Shown here in pieces: positions 45,031 to 54,801 of a DNA stretch of 64,000 nucleotides. The DNA comes from G965215055 sp965242685 (GTDB lineage: Bacteria > Pseudomonadota > Gammaproteobacteria > UBA4575). Location: positions 868,001-932,000 of the forward strand of contig OZ251487.1 in NCBI GenBank assembly GCA_965242685.1, in the 5' to 3' direction. A program made the translations under genes and the position numbers. Below the pieces are notes generated by a model that was not told the origin of the DNA, did no database searches, and saw only the letters and a program-made list of their open reading frames with translations. Every line of letters starts with the position of its first letter. Position 1 is the stretch's first letter.

Positions 45031-46202
45031 ACCGCCCGGCCTTGCAGTTCTTGTGAGAGGATCGAGGATTTTAGGGCACTATGATTTTCGGTTTGGGCTT
45101 TTGACACAGCCATCGCCTTGTCAATCTCGGCAAACATCGTATCAATCTCGGCGACGAGAGTTTGCTGAGTTTCAAGGGGCGGGAGGGGAAATTGAAATGA
45201 CGAGTATTGCTTGGCATTGATGTTTGTAAGTGTGACGGTTTTAGAATTGCTGAGTATCCATTCGCCCCAAGATTTGGACTTAGTGATATAGTAAATATAC
45301 TCGGGAATAGCCTTGTCGGGATTGATACGAAAGCGAATCAGGTATCCTGCATATTGGTAAATACCTGGCAAGTCTTTGTGAATATACGTGCGCCCAACTG
45401 ATCCAGAACGGGCAACGAGAAAGTTACCTGGCTTAAGAAATAAATCTGGCTCAACAACCGAAGGTGACACCACGCCATTGGGTTTGAGTTCACCGTTGTC
45501 CGTGATGTCGGTAATGCGCACGTAACGTACTTTCCCATCGTATAAAACTTTGCGTGCCCCAGAACCGTATTGCGGTTTACCTAACGTAATGTCCCCAAGA
45601 GCCACCGTCGGCCATTCGGCAGCAATTTGAGTTGAAAACTTTGAAGCAATAAAGCGACTTTTTAATGCTGAAAAATTATCGGCTTGGGCTTTTGACGCAG
45701 CCATCGCCTTGTCAATCTCGGCAAACACCGCCTCCAGCTTGGCGACGATGCGTCGCTGTTCTTCAAAGGATGGAAGGGGGATTTTTATATCTAAGAACTT
45801 CCCTTTGGTAATATGGGTCATCGTGGTCCCATGAACCAACTGTTCAATGTTCTCTTTGATTGTTAATCCCAAAAAATACAAATACTTTTTGAGTATCTTG
45901 TCATTAGGTTTGACTAAGAAAATATGCTGATTGAGTAGTGCAGGCTCACCTTCCCAAAGAAAAACTCCAATGGTTGCAGACCATGAAATCAGTAGGTCTC
46001 CTCTTTCGACATGATATTTGGGGTCAACTTCGACAGTTGTTCTATTTATATTTTTCGATGATTTTGTAAGGTTTTGAATTCTAATTATTGGCTTGCCTTC
46101 TTCACCCCAATCAGATGGTTTGAACGCAAATCCGTTTTGAAAATCTGCTACCTCTCCAAGTTTGACCATCGGCCATTCAGCTTTACAACCCGTCACAGTC
46201 AT
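45027..46202 (-). CDS. hsdS: Type I restriction specificity subunit
   Basis: 391 residues with two target-recognition domains, each starting WPMVKLGEVADFQNG or WPTVALGDITLGKPQYG and each followed by a conserved helix (EIDKAMAASKAQADNFSALKSR; EIDKAMAVSKAQTENHSALKSS, similar repeats). It sets a split recognition sequence. Four-base overlaps with hsdM and hsdR. Confidence 0.94.
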   Translation of the reverse strand: MTVTGCKAEWPMVKLGEVADFQNGFAFKPSDWGEEGKPIIRIQNLTKSSKNINRTTVEVDPKYHVERGDLLISWSATIGVFLWEGEPALLNQHIFLVKPNDKILKKYLYFLGLTIKENIEQLVHGTTMTHITKGKFLDIKIPLPSFEEQRRIVAKLEAVFAEIDKAMAASKAQADNFSALKSRFIASKFSTQIAAEWPTVALGDITLGKPQYGSGARKVLYDGKVRYVRITDITDNGELKPNGVVSPSVVEPDLFLKPGNFLVARSGSVGRTYIHKDLPGIYQYAGYLIRFRINPDKAIPEYIYYITKSKSWGEWILSNSKTVTLTNINAKQYSSFQFPLPPLETQQTLVAEIDTMFAEIDKAMAVSKAQTENHSALKSSILSQELQGRAV

Positions 46203-47656
46203 AGCAGTCCCTTGATGGCTTTTACGGCTTCATCCTGTCTGGTATTCAGGTCTTCAATCTCGGCAAGGATTTGGTTTGGCGTGCGGGTATCGGTTTCGTC
46301 AACACGATTGGGGTTATTGACGGTTAAGGCCCAAGTGTCTCGGTTAATGTCGCTAACGTCTACACTCCAAGAGTGATCGCTGTCCGCCTTGGTTGCGGAA
46401 AGCGCGACAAAATCTTCCATGTCCTTTTCATTCAGTGGATTGTTCTTGCCAAGGTTTCTGCCGACATTAAGTTGGTAGTACCATACCCGTCGTGTGGGTT
46501 TGCCTTTCTCGAAAAACAGCACAACGGTCCTTACACCGGTGCCGGTGAATACACCGCCCGGCAGATCCAAAACGGCAAACAGGTTGCACTCTTCAAGCAA
46601 CTGTTTACGCAAGGCTACGCTTGCGTTATCGGCGTTACTGAGGAACGTGTTTTTAATCACCACACCGCAGCGTCCGCCCGCCTTTAGCTTTTTTATGAAG
46701 TGTTGTAGGAACAGATAGGCGGTTTCCCCCGTGCAGATGGGAAAGTTTTGGTGTATCTCGGCACGTTCCTTGCCGCCAAAGGGCGGATTTGCAAGGACGA
46801 CATTTACTCTGTCGCGCTCTTGTATATCGGCTATATTTTCGTCAAGCGTATTGGTGTGCACGATATTTGGCGCATCAATGCCGTGCAAAATCATATTCAT
46901 TAAGCCTATTACATAGGCTAGTGATTTTTTCTCTTGGGCATAGAAGGTTTTGTGCTGTAGTTGCTCGAAGTCTTTAACTGACAGCTCTTTTTTTGCACTT
47001 CGAATGTGTGCATAGGCTTCACACAAAAAACCGGCACTGCCCACGGCGCCGTCGTAAATGGTCTCGCCAATTCTTGGATCTATTACTTTTACTATCGCCT
47101 TGATAAGTGGGCGCGGCGTGTAGTACTCGCCACCGTTACGCCCGGCGTTTCCCATTTTTTTAATTTTGTCTTCATACAGACTGCTTAGCTCGTGCTTGTC
47201 GTCATTGCTAAGGAATCGCAACTCGTCAATTTTGTTAATGACTTCACGCAAGTTATAGCCACTTTGTAGTCTATTACGAATTTCGCCAAAAATTTCGCCT
47301 ATTTTATATTCAAGCGTGTCGGCACTCTCGGCATTTTGTTTGAAACTTTTGAGATAAGGAAACAGCTTTTCGTTTACAAATTCGCGCAGGTCATCGCCAG
47401 ACCGTGCCGCGTTGTGGTCCAACTTGCCGTCGGCTTTCTTCGGTGCCGCCCAGGTTTGCCAACTAAATTCTTTGCTTAGTATTCGGTCGTAGGTTTTACC
47501 ACTTGCTTCGCAAATATCCGCTTTTTCTGTTTCATGGTCGTCAAGGTACTTGAGAAAGAGTACCCACGATGTTTGCTCAATATAATCGAGTTCGCTGCTA
47601 CAGCCGGCGTCCTTCCGTAAGGTGTCATCAATGCTTCTAAATGCGGCTTCGAACAT
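46199..47656 (-). CDS. hsdM: Type I restriction modification methyltransferase subunit
   Basis: About 485 residues. HsdM_N helical domain (FEAAFRSIDDTLRKDAGCSSELDYIEQTSWVLFLKYLD as two motifs), GEYYTPRPLIKAIV, SAM-binding region IYDGAVGSAGFLCEAY and catalytic NPPFGG (N6-adenine). The ATG at 47656 fits known HsdM starts better than an upstream ATG/GTG that would overlap guaA. Begins 23 bp after the guaA stop. Confidence 0.95.
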   Translation of the reverse strand: MFEAAFRSIDDTLRKDAGCSSELDYIEQTSWVLFLKYLDDHETEKADICEASGKTYDRILSKEFSWQTWAAPKKADGKLDHNAARSGDDLREFVNEKLFPYLKSFKQNAESADTLEYKIGEIFGEIRNRLQSGYNLREVINKIDELRFLSNDDKHELSSLYEDKIKKMGNAGRNGGEYYTPRPLIKAIVKVIDPRIGETIYDGAVGSAGFLCEAYAHIRSAKKELSVKDFEQLQHKTFYAQEKKSLAYVIGLMNMILHGIDAPNIVHTNTLDENIADIQERDRVNVVLANPPFGGKERAEIHQNFPICTGETAYLFLQHFIKKLKAGGRCGVVIKNTFLSNADNASVALRKQLLEECNLFAVLDLPGGVFTGTGVRTVVLFFEKGKPTRRVWYYQLNVGRNLGKNNPLNEKDMEDFVALSATKADSDHSWSVDVSDINRDTWALTVNNPNRVDETDTRTPNQILAEIEDLNTRQDEAVKAIKGLL

Positions 47657-47679
47657 GATATTTAAGCAGGCGGAAAAGG

Positions 47680-49248
47680 CTACTCCCACTCAATCGTGGC
47701 GGGCGGTTTTCCCGAGATGTCGTAGGTGACCCTTGAGATGCCGTCTATCTCGTTGATGATGCGCCGCGAGACGTGGCCTAAAAAGTCATACGGCAGGCGC
47801 GCCCAGCGCGCCGTCATGAAGTCGACCGTCTCTACCGCACGTAGCGCGATCACGTAGTCATATTGCCTGTGGTCTCCCATCACGCCTACGGATTTTATCG
47901 GTAAAAAAACCGCAAAGGCCTGCGAAGTTTTTTCATATAGCCCGTGCTTTTTGAGTTCGGAGATGAAGATGTCATCCGCCAAACGCAATAGATCCACGTA
48001 TTTTTTTCTGACCGGCCCCAGCACCCGCACCCCCAAGCCCGGGCCCGGGAACGGATGCCTGTGAACGATGTCTTTGGATAACCCAAGCTCGAGGCCGATG
48101 GTGCGTACCTCGTCTTTGAACAGGTCTCTTAACGGCTCTATCAGTTTAAGCCGCATTTTTTCCGGCAGGCCGGCGACGTTGTGATGGGTCTTGATCAGCT
48201 GCGCCTTGCCCGTGGCCGCGCCGGCGGATTCGATGACGTCGGGGTAGATGGTGCCCTGCCCCAGCCATTTGACGTTACCGAGTTCGCGCGCCTTTTCTTC
48301 GAATATCTCGATGAACAGGTTGCCGATGATCCGGCGTTTTTCTTCGGGGTCGGATTTGCCTTTTAGGGCGACAAAATAGCGCTTTTCCGCATTTACCCGT
48401 ATTATTTTTATGCCGATGCGTGAGAAGGTCGCCATGACTTGATCGCCCTCGTCAAGGCGCAATAGGCCGGTGTCGACGAAGATGCAGGTCAGTTGTTCGC
48501 CGATGGCTTTGTGCAGCAGGGCCGCAACTACGGATGAATCCACCCCGCCGGAAAGTGCCAGCAGCACCCGCTCCGAACCCACCTGGTCTTTTATGTGTCT
48601 GATGGCCTTGTCGATGATGTTGGCCGGCGTCCAGTGGGGTTTGCAGCCACAGATGCCCCGCACAAAACCCGCCAGGATTTGTTTGCCGTGCCGGGTATGC
48701 GTGACTTCGGGGTGAAATTGCAGGCCGAATAGTCTTCGGCGGTGGTCGGCAATCGCGGCGATGGGGGCGTTACGGGTGGCGGCGATGGTTTTGAAACCGC
48801 GAGGGAGTTTGGTGATGCGGTCGCCGTGCGACATCCAGACATCGAGGACATCGATGCTATTTTTTCGGTCCGCAAGGTTGGATAAGAGGTCGGATGTGCC
48901 TTTAAGTTTTATTTGCGCACCGCCAAACTCCCGTTTGTGCGAGGCCTCCACCTCGCCCCCCATCTGTTTGACCATCGTGTGCATGCCGTAGCAGATGCCC
49001 AGCACCGGAATTCCCATATCCAAGACGGGCGCGGCTACTTTGGGGGAGCTTGTCGAGGTTACGGACTCGGGGCCGCCGGACAATACGATGCCATCGGCGT
49101 GAAAGGCGGCGATCTTTTGGGGCGCGGCGTCCCAAGGGTAGATTTCGCAGTAGGTGCCCAGTTCTCGTATTCTACGGGCGATGAGTTGCGTGTATTGAGA
49201 GCCAAAATCGAGGATTAGGACTTTGTCCGCCTGAATGTCGTCCATCAC
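47680..49248 (-). CDS. guaA: GMP synthase (glutamine-hydrolysing)
   Basis: 522 residues. GATase class I domain with catalytic Cys in LGICYGMH and His-Glu in FHPEVTHT; PP-loop LALSGGVDSSVVAALL; C-terminal dimer domain ending PPATIEWE. Converts XMP to GMP. Follows guaB by 37 bp. Confidence 0.98.
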   Translation of the reverse strand: MMDDIQADKVLILDFGSQYTQLIARRIRELGTYCEIYPWDAAPQKIAAFHADGIVLSGGPESVTSTSSPKVAAPVLDMGIPVLGICYGMHTMVKQMGGEVEASHKREFGGAQIKLKGTSDLLSNLADRKNSIDVLDVWMSHGDRITKLPRGFKTIAATRNAPIAAIADHRRRLFGLQFHPEVTHTRHGKQILAGFVRGICGCKPHWTPANIIDKAIRHIKDQVGSERVLLALSGGVDSSVVAALLHKAIGEQLTCIFVDTGLLRLDEGDQVMATFSRIGIKIIRVNAEKRYFVALKGKSDPEEKRRIIGNLFIEIFEEKARELGNVKWLGQGTIYPDVIESAGAATGKAQLIKTHHNVAGLPEKMRLKLIEPLRDLFKDEVRTIGLELGLSKDIVHRHPFPGPGLGVRVLGPVRKKYVDLLRLADDIFISELKKHGLYEKTSQAFAVFLPIKSVGVMGDHRQYDYVIALRAVETVDFMTARWARLPYDFLGHVSRRIINEIDGISRVTYDISGKPPATIEWE

Positions 49249-49285
49249 GGCAGGCCGTCAAGCGGACAGGGTTTTATGCGGGTTT

Positions 49286-50749
49286 TTATTCGACATGGTA
49301 GTTGGGGGCTTCTTTGGTAATGGTTACGTCGTGTACGTGGCTCTCTCTCATGCCGGCGGAAGAAATTTTTACGAATTCCGGCTTGATACGCATTTCGTTC
49401 ACGTTCTTACAGCCTACATAGCCCATGCTGGAACGTAGCCCGCCCAACAGCTGCTGAATGATGTTCACCACGCTGCCTTTGTACGGTACGCGCCCTTCGA
49501 TACCTTCCGGCGCATATTTTCCCGCACTCAGCCCGTCACTTTGAAAATAGCGGTCGCTTGAGCCTTGCTGCATGGCGGATAAGGAGCCCATACCGCGGTA
49601 GGTCTTGTATGATCTTCCCTGATACAATTCAACCTCGCCGGGGGCCTCTCTGGTGCCCGCAAACAAGCCGCCGATCATCACCGCGTCCGCGCCGGCGGCA
49701 ATCGCTTTGGCGACATCGCCGGAATAACGAATGCCACCATCGGCAATCACGGGGACTTCGGATTGGATCGCCTGATTCACGGCGTCTATGGCACTGATTT
49801 GCGGCACGCCAACGCCCGCAACAACCCTGGTGGTACAGATCGATCCCGGCCCGATGCCCACCTTGACGGCGTCCACGCCGGCTTTGATTAAGTCGGTGGC
49901 GGCATCGCCGGTTGCGATGTTGCCGCCGATGACTTGTATGTCGGAATAGGTCTTTTTGATCCAGCGCACGCGATCCAGTACGGCTTGCGAATGGGCATGG
50001 GCGGTGTCGACGACGATCACGTCTACGTCGGCCGCTATCAGTTCTTCTACGCGCTGCTCGGTTTGCGGCCCGATCCCCACCGCGGCGCCAACCAGCAAGC
50101 GCCCTTCCGAGTCTTTACAGGCGTGAGGAAAGTCCGTCGATTTTTGAATGTCTTTAACCGTGATCAATCCACGCAATTCAAATGCGTCATTAACTATCAG
50201 TATTTTTTCAATGCGATGCTCGTGCAACAGCTCTTTTACTTCATCTTTGTCGGCGCCCTCTTTTACCGTGACCAAACGCCGGCGGGGCGTCATGATGTTT
50301 TCAACGGGTTCATCGGTGCGTGTCTCAAAACGTAAATCACGGCTGGTAACGATGCCCACCAAAAGCTCTCCGGAAACTACGGGCACGCCGGAGATGTTTT
50401 TTTCGCGGGTGAGTTCAAGCACCCGTCCAATGGTGGTAGAGGGGTCTACACAAATAGGGTCTTTAATGACGCCGCTTTCAAACTTTTTCACCAAGCGCAC
50501 CTCGTTGGCTTGAAGGGTGGTGGGGAGGTTTTTATGAATCACGCCAAAACCGCCTTCCTGCGCCATCGATATTGCCAAACGTCCCTCCGTTACGGTGTCC
50601 ATAGCAGAGGAAAGCAACGGCATATTCAGGGTGATTTCGCGCGTCAAACGAGTTTGCAGGTCCACTTCGCGCGGCATGACGCCGGAACGAGCAGGCACCA
50701 GTGAAACGTCATCAAAGGTCAGTGCATTTTGTATAATCCGCATAGACAT
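49286..50749 (-). CDS. guaB: IMP dehydrogenase
   Basis: 487 residues. TFDDVSLVPARSGV start, two CBS domains (about 93-200), catalytic loop GIGPGSICTTR with the active Cys, and GGLFAGTREAPGE. Oxidises IMP to XMP. Divergent from xseA, as in E. coli. Confidence 0.98.
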   Translation of the reverse strand: MSMRIIQNALTFDDVSLVPARSGVMPREVDLQTRLTREITLNMPLLSSAMDTVTEGRLAISMAQEGGFGVIHKNLPTTLQANEVRLVKKFESGVIKDPICVDPSTTIGRVLELTREKNISGVPVVSGELLVGIVTSRDLRFETRTDEPVENIMTPRRRLVTVKEGADKDEVKELLHEHRIEKILIVNDAFELRGLITVKDIQKSTDFPHACKDSEGRLLVGAAVGIGPQTEQRVEELIAADVDVIVVDTAHAHSQAVLDRVRWIKKTYSDIQVIGGNIATGDAATDLIKAGVDAVKVGIGPGSICTTRVVAGVGVPQISAIDAVNQAIQSEVPVIADGGIRYSGDVAKAIAAGADAVMIGGLFAGTREAPGEVELYQGRSYKTYRGMGSLSAMQQGSSDRYFQSDGLSAGKYAPEGIEGRVPYKGSVVNIIQQLLGGLRSSMGYVGCKNVNEMRIKPEFVKISSAGMRESHVHDVTITKEAPNYHVE

Positions 50750-50847
50750 TCCCGTTACAATACTGTGTCATTATATAGTAACTACACGTTTTGCGGTAAA
50801 CTTGCCCGCTCATTAATTGAATAGACCACCTGCCCCGAATAGATGAC

Positions 50848-52197
50848 ATGCAACTAGACCTCGACGTTGATGAGCGGCGGATCTACACGGTTCGGCAACT
50901 CAACAGGGAAATAAAGGAATTATTGCAACAAAGCTTTCCCCTGCTTTGGGTCGAGGGTGAGATCTCGAATTTGGCGCAACCCGCCTCCGGACATATATAT
51001 TTTTCACTGAAGGATAAAAAGGCTCAGGTGCGCTGCACGATGTTTCACAGTGCCAATCAGTTGCTGACTTTCCCGCTCGAGGAAGGTATGCACGTGTTGG
51101 TGAAGGCGCGCGCCGGATTATATGAGGCACGCGGGGAGTATCAGCTTAACGTCGAGTACCTGGAAAGGGTCGGGGTCGGGGTTTTGCAAAGTAGATACGA
51201 GGAACTGAAAAGGAGATTAAATCGGGAAGGGTTGTTTGAAAAAACTCATAAGCAGGGCTTACCAAAGTTTCCACGACACCTGTGTATCATCACCTCGCCG
51301 ACAGGGGCCGCGATCCGCGATATACTGAGCGTGCTTCGGCGCAGGTTTCCGGTGCTTGCCGTGCACGTCTATGCGGTGCCCGTGCAAGGGGAAAGATCCG
51401 CCGAGGCCATCGTCGATGCGATCCAAGCCGTCAATCGGCGCGAAGACTGCGAGGTCATCCTATTGGCGCGGGGCGGGGGGGCGATTGAGGATTTGTGGTC
51501 TTTTAACGAGGAGGCCGTCGCACGGGCGATATTTGATTCCAAGCTGCCCATCGTTACGGGTATCGGGCACGAGATAGATTTTACTATTGCGGATTTTGTG
51601 GCGGACGTGCGTGCCGCCACACCGTCCGCCGCCGCAGAGATCATTACCCCGCATCAACAAAAGCTGATCGAGGCACTTGAAAAATACAAGCGGTCATTAC
51701 GCGATCAAATGCTGTACGTTGTGAATAATTCTTACCAATCCATCGATCATTTCATGCAGCGACTTGAGTTCCTACACCCCAAACAAGCCCTGCACAGAAA
51801 CAAGCGTCAACTTATTGAGTTGCAAAAGCGCATAGTCAGTGAAACGAGGCTCAAGCTCTCTCGACAACATGCCCGATTAAATACGCTGTTGCTTCGAATT
51901 GAAAGCCGGTCACCCAAATACCGGTGGCAAACTATTAAGACCAGGACTATGAATTTGCACGCCAACCTCCATCGCCTGGCACGCATACCACTGGAAAAAA
52001 GAAAGCAAAGGCTTGAAACACTGACTCGTTCGCTCTATGCGGTCAGTCCGCAGGATACTTTGGGGCGCGGTTACGCCATCGTCACCCGGGCAACAGATAA
52101 ACTGGTTTTACGCAATGCCGACCAGGTATCCATAGATGAAAAAATATTGATCCGATTAGCCAAAGGGCAACTCGGCGCAAAAGTTGATAAAAAATAG
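50848..52197 (+). CDS. xseA: Exodeoxyribonuclease VII large subunit
   Basis: 449 residues. N-terminal OB fold (VRQLNREIKELLQQSFPLLWVEGEISNL), catalytic domain with SPTGAAIRDILSVLRRRFP and LARGGGAIEDLWSFNEE and GHEIDFTIADFVADVRAATPSAAAE, then a coiled-coil C-terminal region. A single-strand DNA exonuclease; the small subunit XseB is elsewhere. Confidence 0.97.
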   Translation: MQLDLDVDERRIYTVRQLNREIKELLQQSFPLLWVEGEISNLAQPASGHIYFSLKDKKAQVRCTMFHSANQLLTFPLEEGMHVLVKARAGLYEARGEYQLNVEYLERVGVGVLQSRYEELKRRLNREGLFEKTHKQGLPKFPRHLCIITSPTGAAIRDILSVLRRRFPVLAVHVYAVPVQGERSAEAIVDAIQAVNRREDCEVILLARGGGAIEDLWSFNEEAVARAIFDSKLPIVTGIGHEIDFTIADFVADVRAATPSAAAEIITPHQQKLIEALEKYKRSLRDQMLYVVNNSYQSIDHFMQRLEFLHPKQALHRNKRQLIELQKRIVSETRLKLSRQHARLNTLLLRIESRSPKYRWQTIKTRTMNLHANLHRLARIPLEKRKQRLETLTRSLYAVSPQDTLGRGYAIVTRATDKLVLRNADQVSIDEKILIRLAKGQLGAKVDKK

Positions 52198-52294
52198 CCC
52201 TTTACTATAAAGTTTTTTCATATATTTAGTATTGCTTGCCAGACAAATAATTATTTGGTATCAAAACGGGCATTTTTAAGAGAAGCTTCATTAC

Positions 52295-53335
52295 ATGGCA
52301 ACTCAGAGGCAAACCGTGAAAAGGAAGGCCGCCGTCCGAAATAAGACCGCGGCACAAAGGAAGGCCGCGACTCCAAAGAAGGCCACGGCGCAAAGGAAGA
52401 CCACGACTCCAAAGAAGGCCACGGCGCAAAAGAAAGCCACGGTGCAAAGGAAGGCCACAACTCCAAAGAAGGCCACGGCACAAAGGAAGGCCGCAACGCC
52501 AAAGAAGGCCGCGACGCAAAAGAAGGCCACGGCGCAAAGGAAGACCGCAACTCCAAAGAAAGCCGTGACGCAAAAGAAGACCGCGGTGCAAAAGAAGGCC
52601 GCGACGCAAAGGAAGGCCACAACTCCAAAGAAAGCCGCGGCGCAAAGGAAGGCCACGACGCAAAGGAAGACCGCAACTCCAAGGAAGACCGCGACTCCAA
52701 AGAAGACCGCAACTCCAAAGAAAGCCACGGTGCAAAGGAAGACCGCGACTCCAAAGAAGGCCGCAACGCCAAAGAAGGCCGCGACGCAAAGGAAGGCCGC
52801 AACTCCAAAGAAGGCCGTGACGCAAAAGAAGACCACGGTGCAAAGGAAAGCCGCGACTCCAAAGAAGGCCACGACTACAAGGAAGACCGTGGCGGAAAGG
52901 AAGGCCGCAGCAGAGAAAAGGAAAAGACGTACCGGCCCGCCGAAGAAACGCTCCGATCCGGATAAGGGCTATATGAACCCGGAACAATTAGCGCATTTTC
53001 GTGATGTTTTGCTGCGCCGAAAACAAGATATATTCGATGAAGTCAGCCGAACTGTGGATCACATGAAAAAAGAGGCGAGCCAGTTTGCAGACCCCGCCGA
53101 CCGCGCCACACAAGAGGAAGGATTTAGCCTGGAGCTACGTACCCGCGACCGCGAAAGTAAATTGGTGAAAAAGATCAACCAAGCCCTGGCGTCCATTAAA
53201 GCGGACGAATACGGCTACTGTAAATCTTGCGGAGTAGAAATAGGTTTAAAAAGATTGGAGGCGCGCCCTACCGCTACACTGTGCATCGACTGCAAGACGT
53301 TACAAGAAAGGAGGGAGAATCAAGTCTATACGTAG
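52295..53335 (+). CDS. dksA: DksA with long histone-H1-like Lys/Ala/Thr/Pro repeat N-terminus
   Basis: 346 residues. The C-terminal 135 residues (about 212-346) are a full DksA: DPADRA acidic tip (Asp266, Asp269, Ala271) and a four-Cys zinc finger (C309, C312, C330, C333), as needed to enter the RNA polymerase secondary channel with ppGpp. Residues 1-211 are a very basic repeat of ATPKKA, TAQRK and similar units, resembling the C-tail of histone H1 or AlgP/AlgR3. Normal DksA is about 150 residues. The tail probably binds DNA, RNA or polyphosphate (inference). Confidence 0.9.
   Translation: MATQRQTVKRKAAVRNKTAAQRKAATPKKATAQRKTTTPKKATAQKKATVQRKATTPKKATAQRKAATPKKAATQKKATAQRKTATPKKAVTQKKTAVQKKAATQRKATTPKKAAAQRKATTQRKTATPRKTATPKKTATPKKATVQRKTATPKKAATPKKAATQRKAATPKKAVTQKKTTVQRKAATPKKATTTRKTVAERKAAAEKRKRRTGPPKKRSDPDKGYMNPEQLAHFRDVLLRRKQDIFDEVSRTVDHMKKEASQFADPADRATQEEGFSLELRTRDRESKLVKKINQALASIKADEYGYCKSCGVEIGLKRLEARPTATLCIDCKTLQERRENQVYT
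52328..52910 (+). repeat. Low-complexity tandem repeats encoding K/A/T/P-rich tail
   Basis: Degenerate 12-15-bp units such as ACTCCAAAGAAGGCC and GCGCAAAGGAAG recur through about 580 bp in frame. The repeats leave the complementary strand open in several frames, producing spurious Leu/Arg/Ser- or Phe/Ala-rich reading frames. Confidence 0.85.
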
Positions 53336-53376
53336 CCCTCTCTCCTTCTCGTCGACCCGGGAAACGTTCAGCTATA

Positions 53377-53595
53377 TTACTCATCCTCACCGCTTTTTTC
53401 CCAATCCCAAGGTTCTTCCTTAGCAATGGCGAAAAAAAGCCAAAAATTTCCAACCAACATGACGATAAGCAACACCGCTCCACCCAGTGCCCAAAGTGGC
53501 TCACGAAAGTTGTCGTTAAAACCGAAAAAATTGAGAATCCCAACAAATACGGCCGTCCAAAGAGCCATCACTACCAATGCTTGAAATGTACGCAT
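53377..53595 (-). CDS. Small two-helix membrane protein
   Basis: 72 residues: two hydrophobic helices (about 5-24 and 36-58) and an acidic end (KEEPWDWEKSGEDE). No family recognised. It is 40 bp downstream of the ferredoxin reductase gene on the same strand and may belong to that operon. Confidence 0.65.
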   Translation of the reverse strand: MRTFQALVVMALWTAVFVGILNFFGFNDNFREPLWALGGAVLLIVMLVGNFWLFFAIAKEEPWDWEKSGEDE

Positions 53596-53635
53596 ATTTT
53601 TCTCCTACACACCCTAAGCAATATTTTATATTACG

Positions 53636-54724
53636 TCATCGCCCACCGGGCATTGAGCTTGCATCCAGAAACTTGTCAAAAAAGATATTGTCCTTTTTCA
53701 TGCCTTGTTCAACCATTACTTTAATGGCTGCATCAACCATAGGCGGCGGGCCACATAGGTAGCCCTGCGCCTCGCCCAATAATATTCGACCGGTATCCAC
53801 ATAGGCGGTCTTCAAATGATCGGTTACCAGTCCCCTGGCGCCATCCCAATCGCTATCTTCCGGCTCCATGTTGAGGACCGGAATAAATTCAAATGAGTGG
53901 CTGTTATGCCACTGCGAGCCAATTTCGGCTATTTCTTCCAAACAGTACAGGTCTTTTTGTGTACGCGCACCAAATAAAAACAGGCAGTCTCGCTGCACTC
54001 CCTCGTTTACGGCCGATTCCAAAACGGCCTTGATCGAACTGATGCCGCTGCCGCCGGCAATGCAGACGATGGGGGCGTTTTCCGGACGCAGCCAAAAATG
54101 GCCATAGGGGCCCGCGACCGTCATTTTTTCGCCGGTGCGGTCTTCGGCAAACAGCCATTCCGTAAATTCGCCACCCGGCACCAGGCGCACGAAAAAGGTG
54201 ACTTCGTCTTGGGCTTCATTTTCCGGTGCCTTCGCATAGGAGTAGGAACGCGGCGCACTGAGTCCGGTGTAGCCGATCTCTGCGTATTGGCCCGCAATTC
54301 CGCTACGAGAGGGCAACGGGTAATCGGAGGTAATCACAATTTCCTTGATGTCGTGGGTCAAGTCCCTGATGCGGCTGAGGGTGCCTTCGTATGAGACGAT
54401 TTGGGAAGCATGCGAGGCATCATCGAGGGCGACTTCTATTTCAACGTCACTCTTTAGGTGGGTCTGACAGGCGAGGATCATCCCGGCCTTCAGCTGGTCC
54501 GGGTCCAAAACATAGGAGAAATCCGTCAGCGACTTGGTCTTGCCTTTTTTCAGGGTGCACTTGCAGGTGGTGCAGCTTCCTACACGACAGTCATGCGGCC
54601 ACGGGATACCAAGCTCTAATGCCGCATTTAACAGATTATCGCCCGCCTTTACAGTGAATCCATGCTCACCGGAGTTGACACTTGCATGCCAGTCTTTTTT
54701 ACCGCCGCCAAATAATCCGAACAT
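53636..54724 (-). CDS. 2Fe-2S ferredoxin / FAD / NAD(P) oxidoreductase
   Basis: 362 residues. Plant-type [2Fe-2S] domain with CRVGSCTTCKC and a distant ACQTH Cys (residues about 40-90), then FAD domain RSYSYAKAP and NAD domain IVCIAGGSGISSIKAVLESAV, ending with YLCGPPPMVDAAIKVM. This layout is found in reductases of bacterial diiron and Rieske oxygenases (phenol hydroxylase P5, MMO reductase, alkane/isoprene MO). No oxygenase gene is adjacent, so its electron acceptor is unknown. Confidence 0.88.
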   Translation of the reverse strand: MFGLFGGGKKDWHASVNSGEHGFTVKAGDNLLNAALELGIPWPHDCRVGSCTTCKCTLKKGKTKSLTDFSYVLDPDQLKAGMILACQTHLKSDVEIEVALDDASHASQIVSYEGTLSRIRDLTHDIKEIVITSDYPLPSRSGIAGQYAEIGYTGLSAPRSYSYAKAPENEAQDEVTFFVRLVPGGEFTEWLFAEDRTGEKMTVAGPYGHFWLRPENAPIVCIAGGSGISSIKAVLESAVNEGVQRDCLFLFGARTQKDLYCLEEIAEIGSQWHNSHSFEFIPVLNMEPEDSDWDGARGLVTDHLKTAYVDTGRILLGEAQGYLCGPPPMVDAAIKVMVEQGMKKDNIFFDKFLDASSMPGGR

Positions 54725-54801
54725 AACCGCCCTTTACCATGCACCCATCGTCCTTGCCAGTAGCAGAAAGTGTTTAAGATATGCCTAAAAAGAGAATATT
54801 T

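Noticed and set aside
52226..52987. Three long reading frames opposite the dksA tail (Leu/Arg/Ser-rich or Phe/Ala-rich)
   Set aside because: They are mirror products of the low-complexity repeat that codes for the Lys/Ala/Thr/Pro tail; no ribosome-binding sites or family matches.
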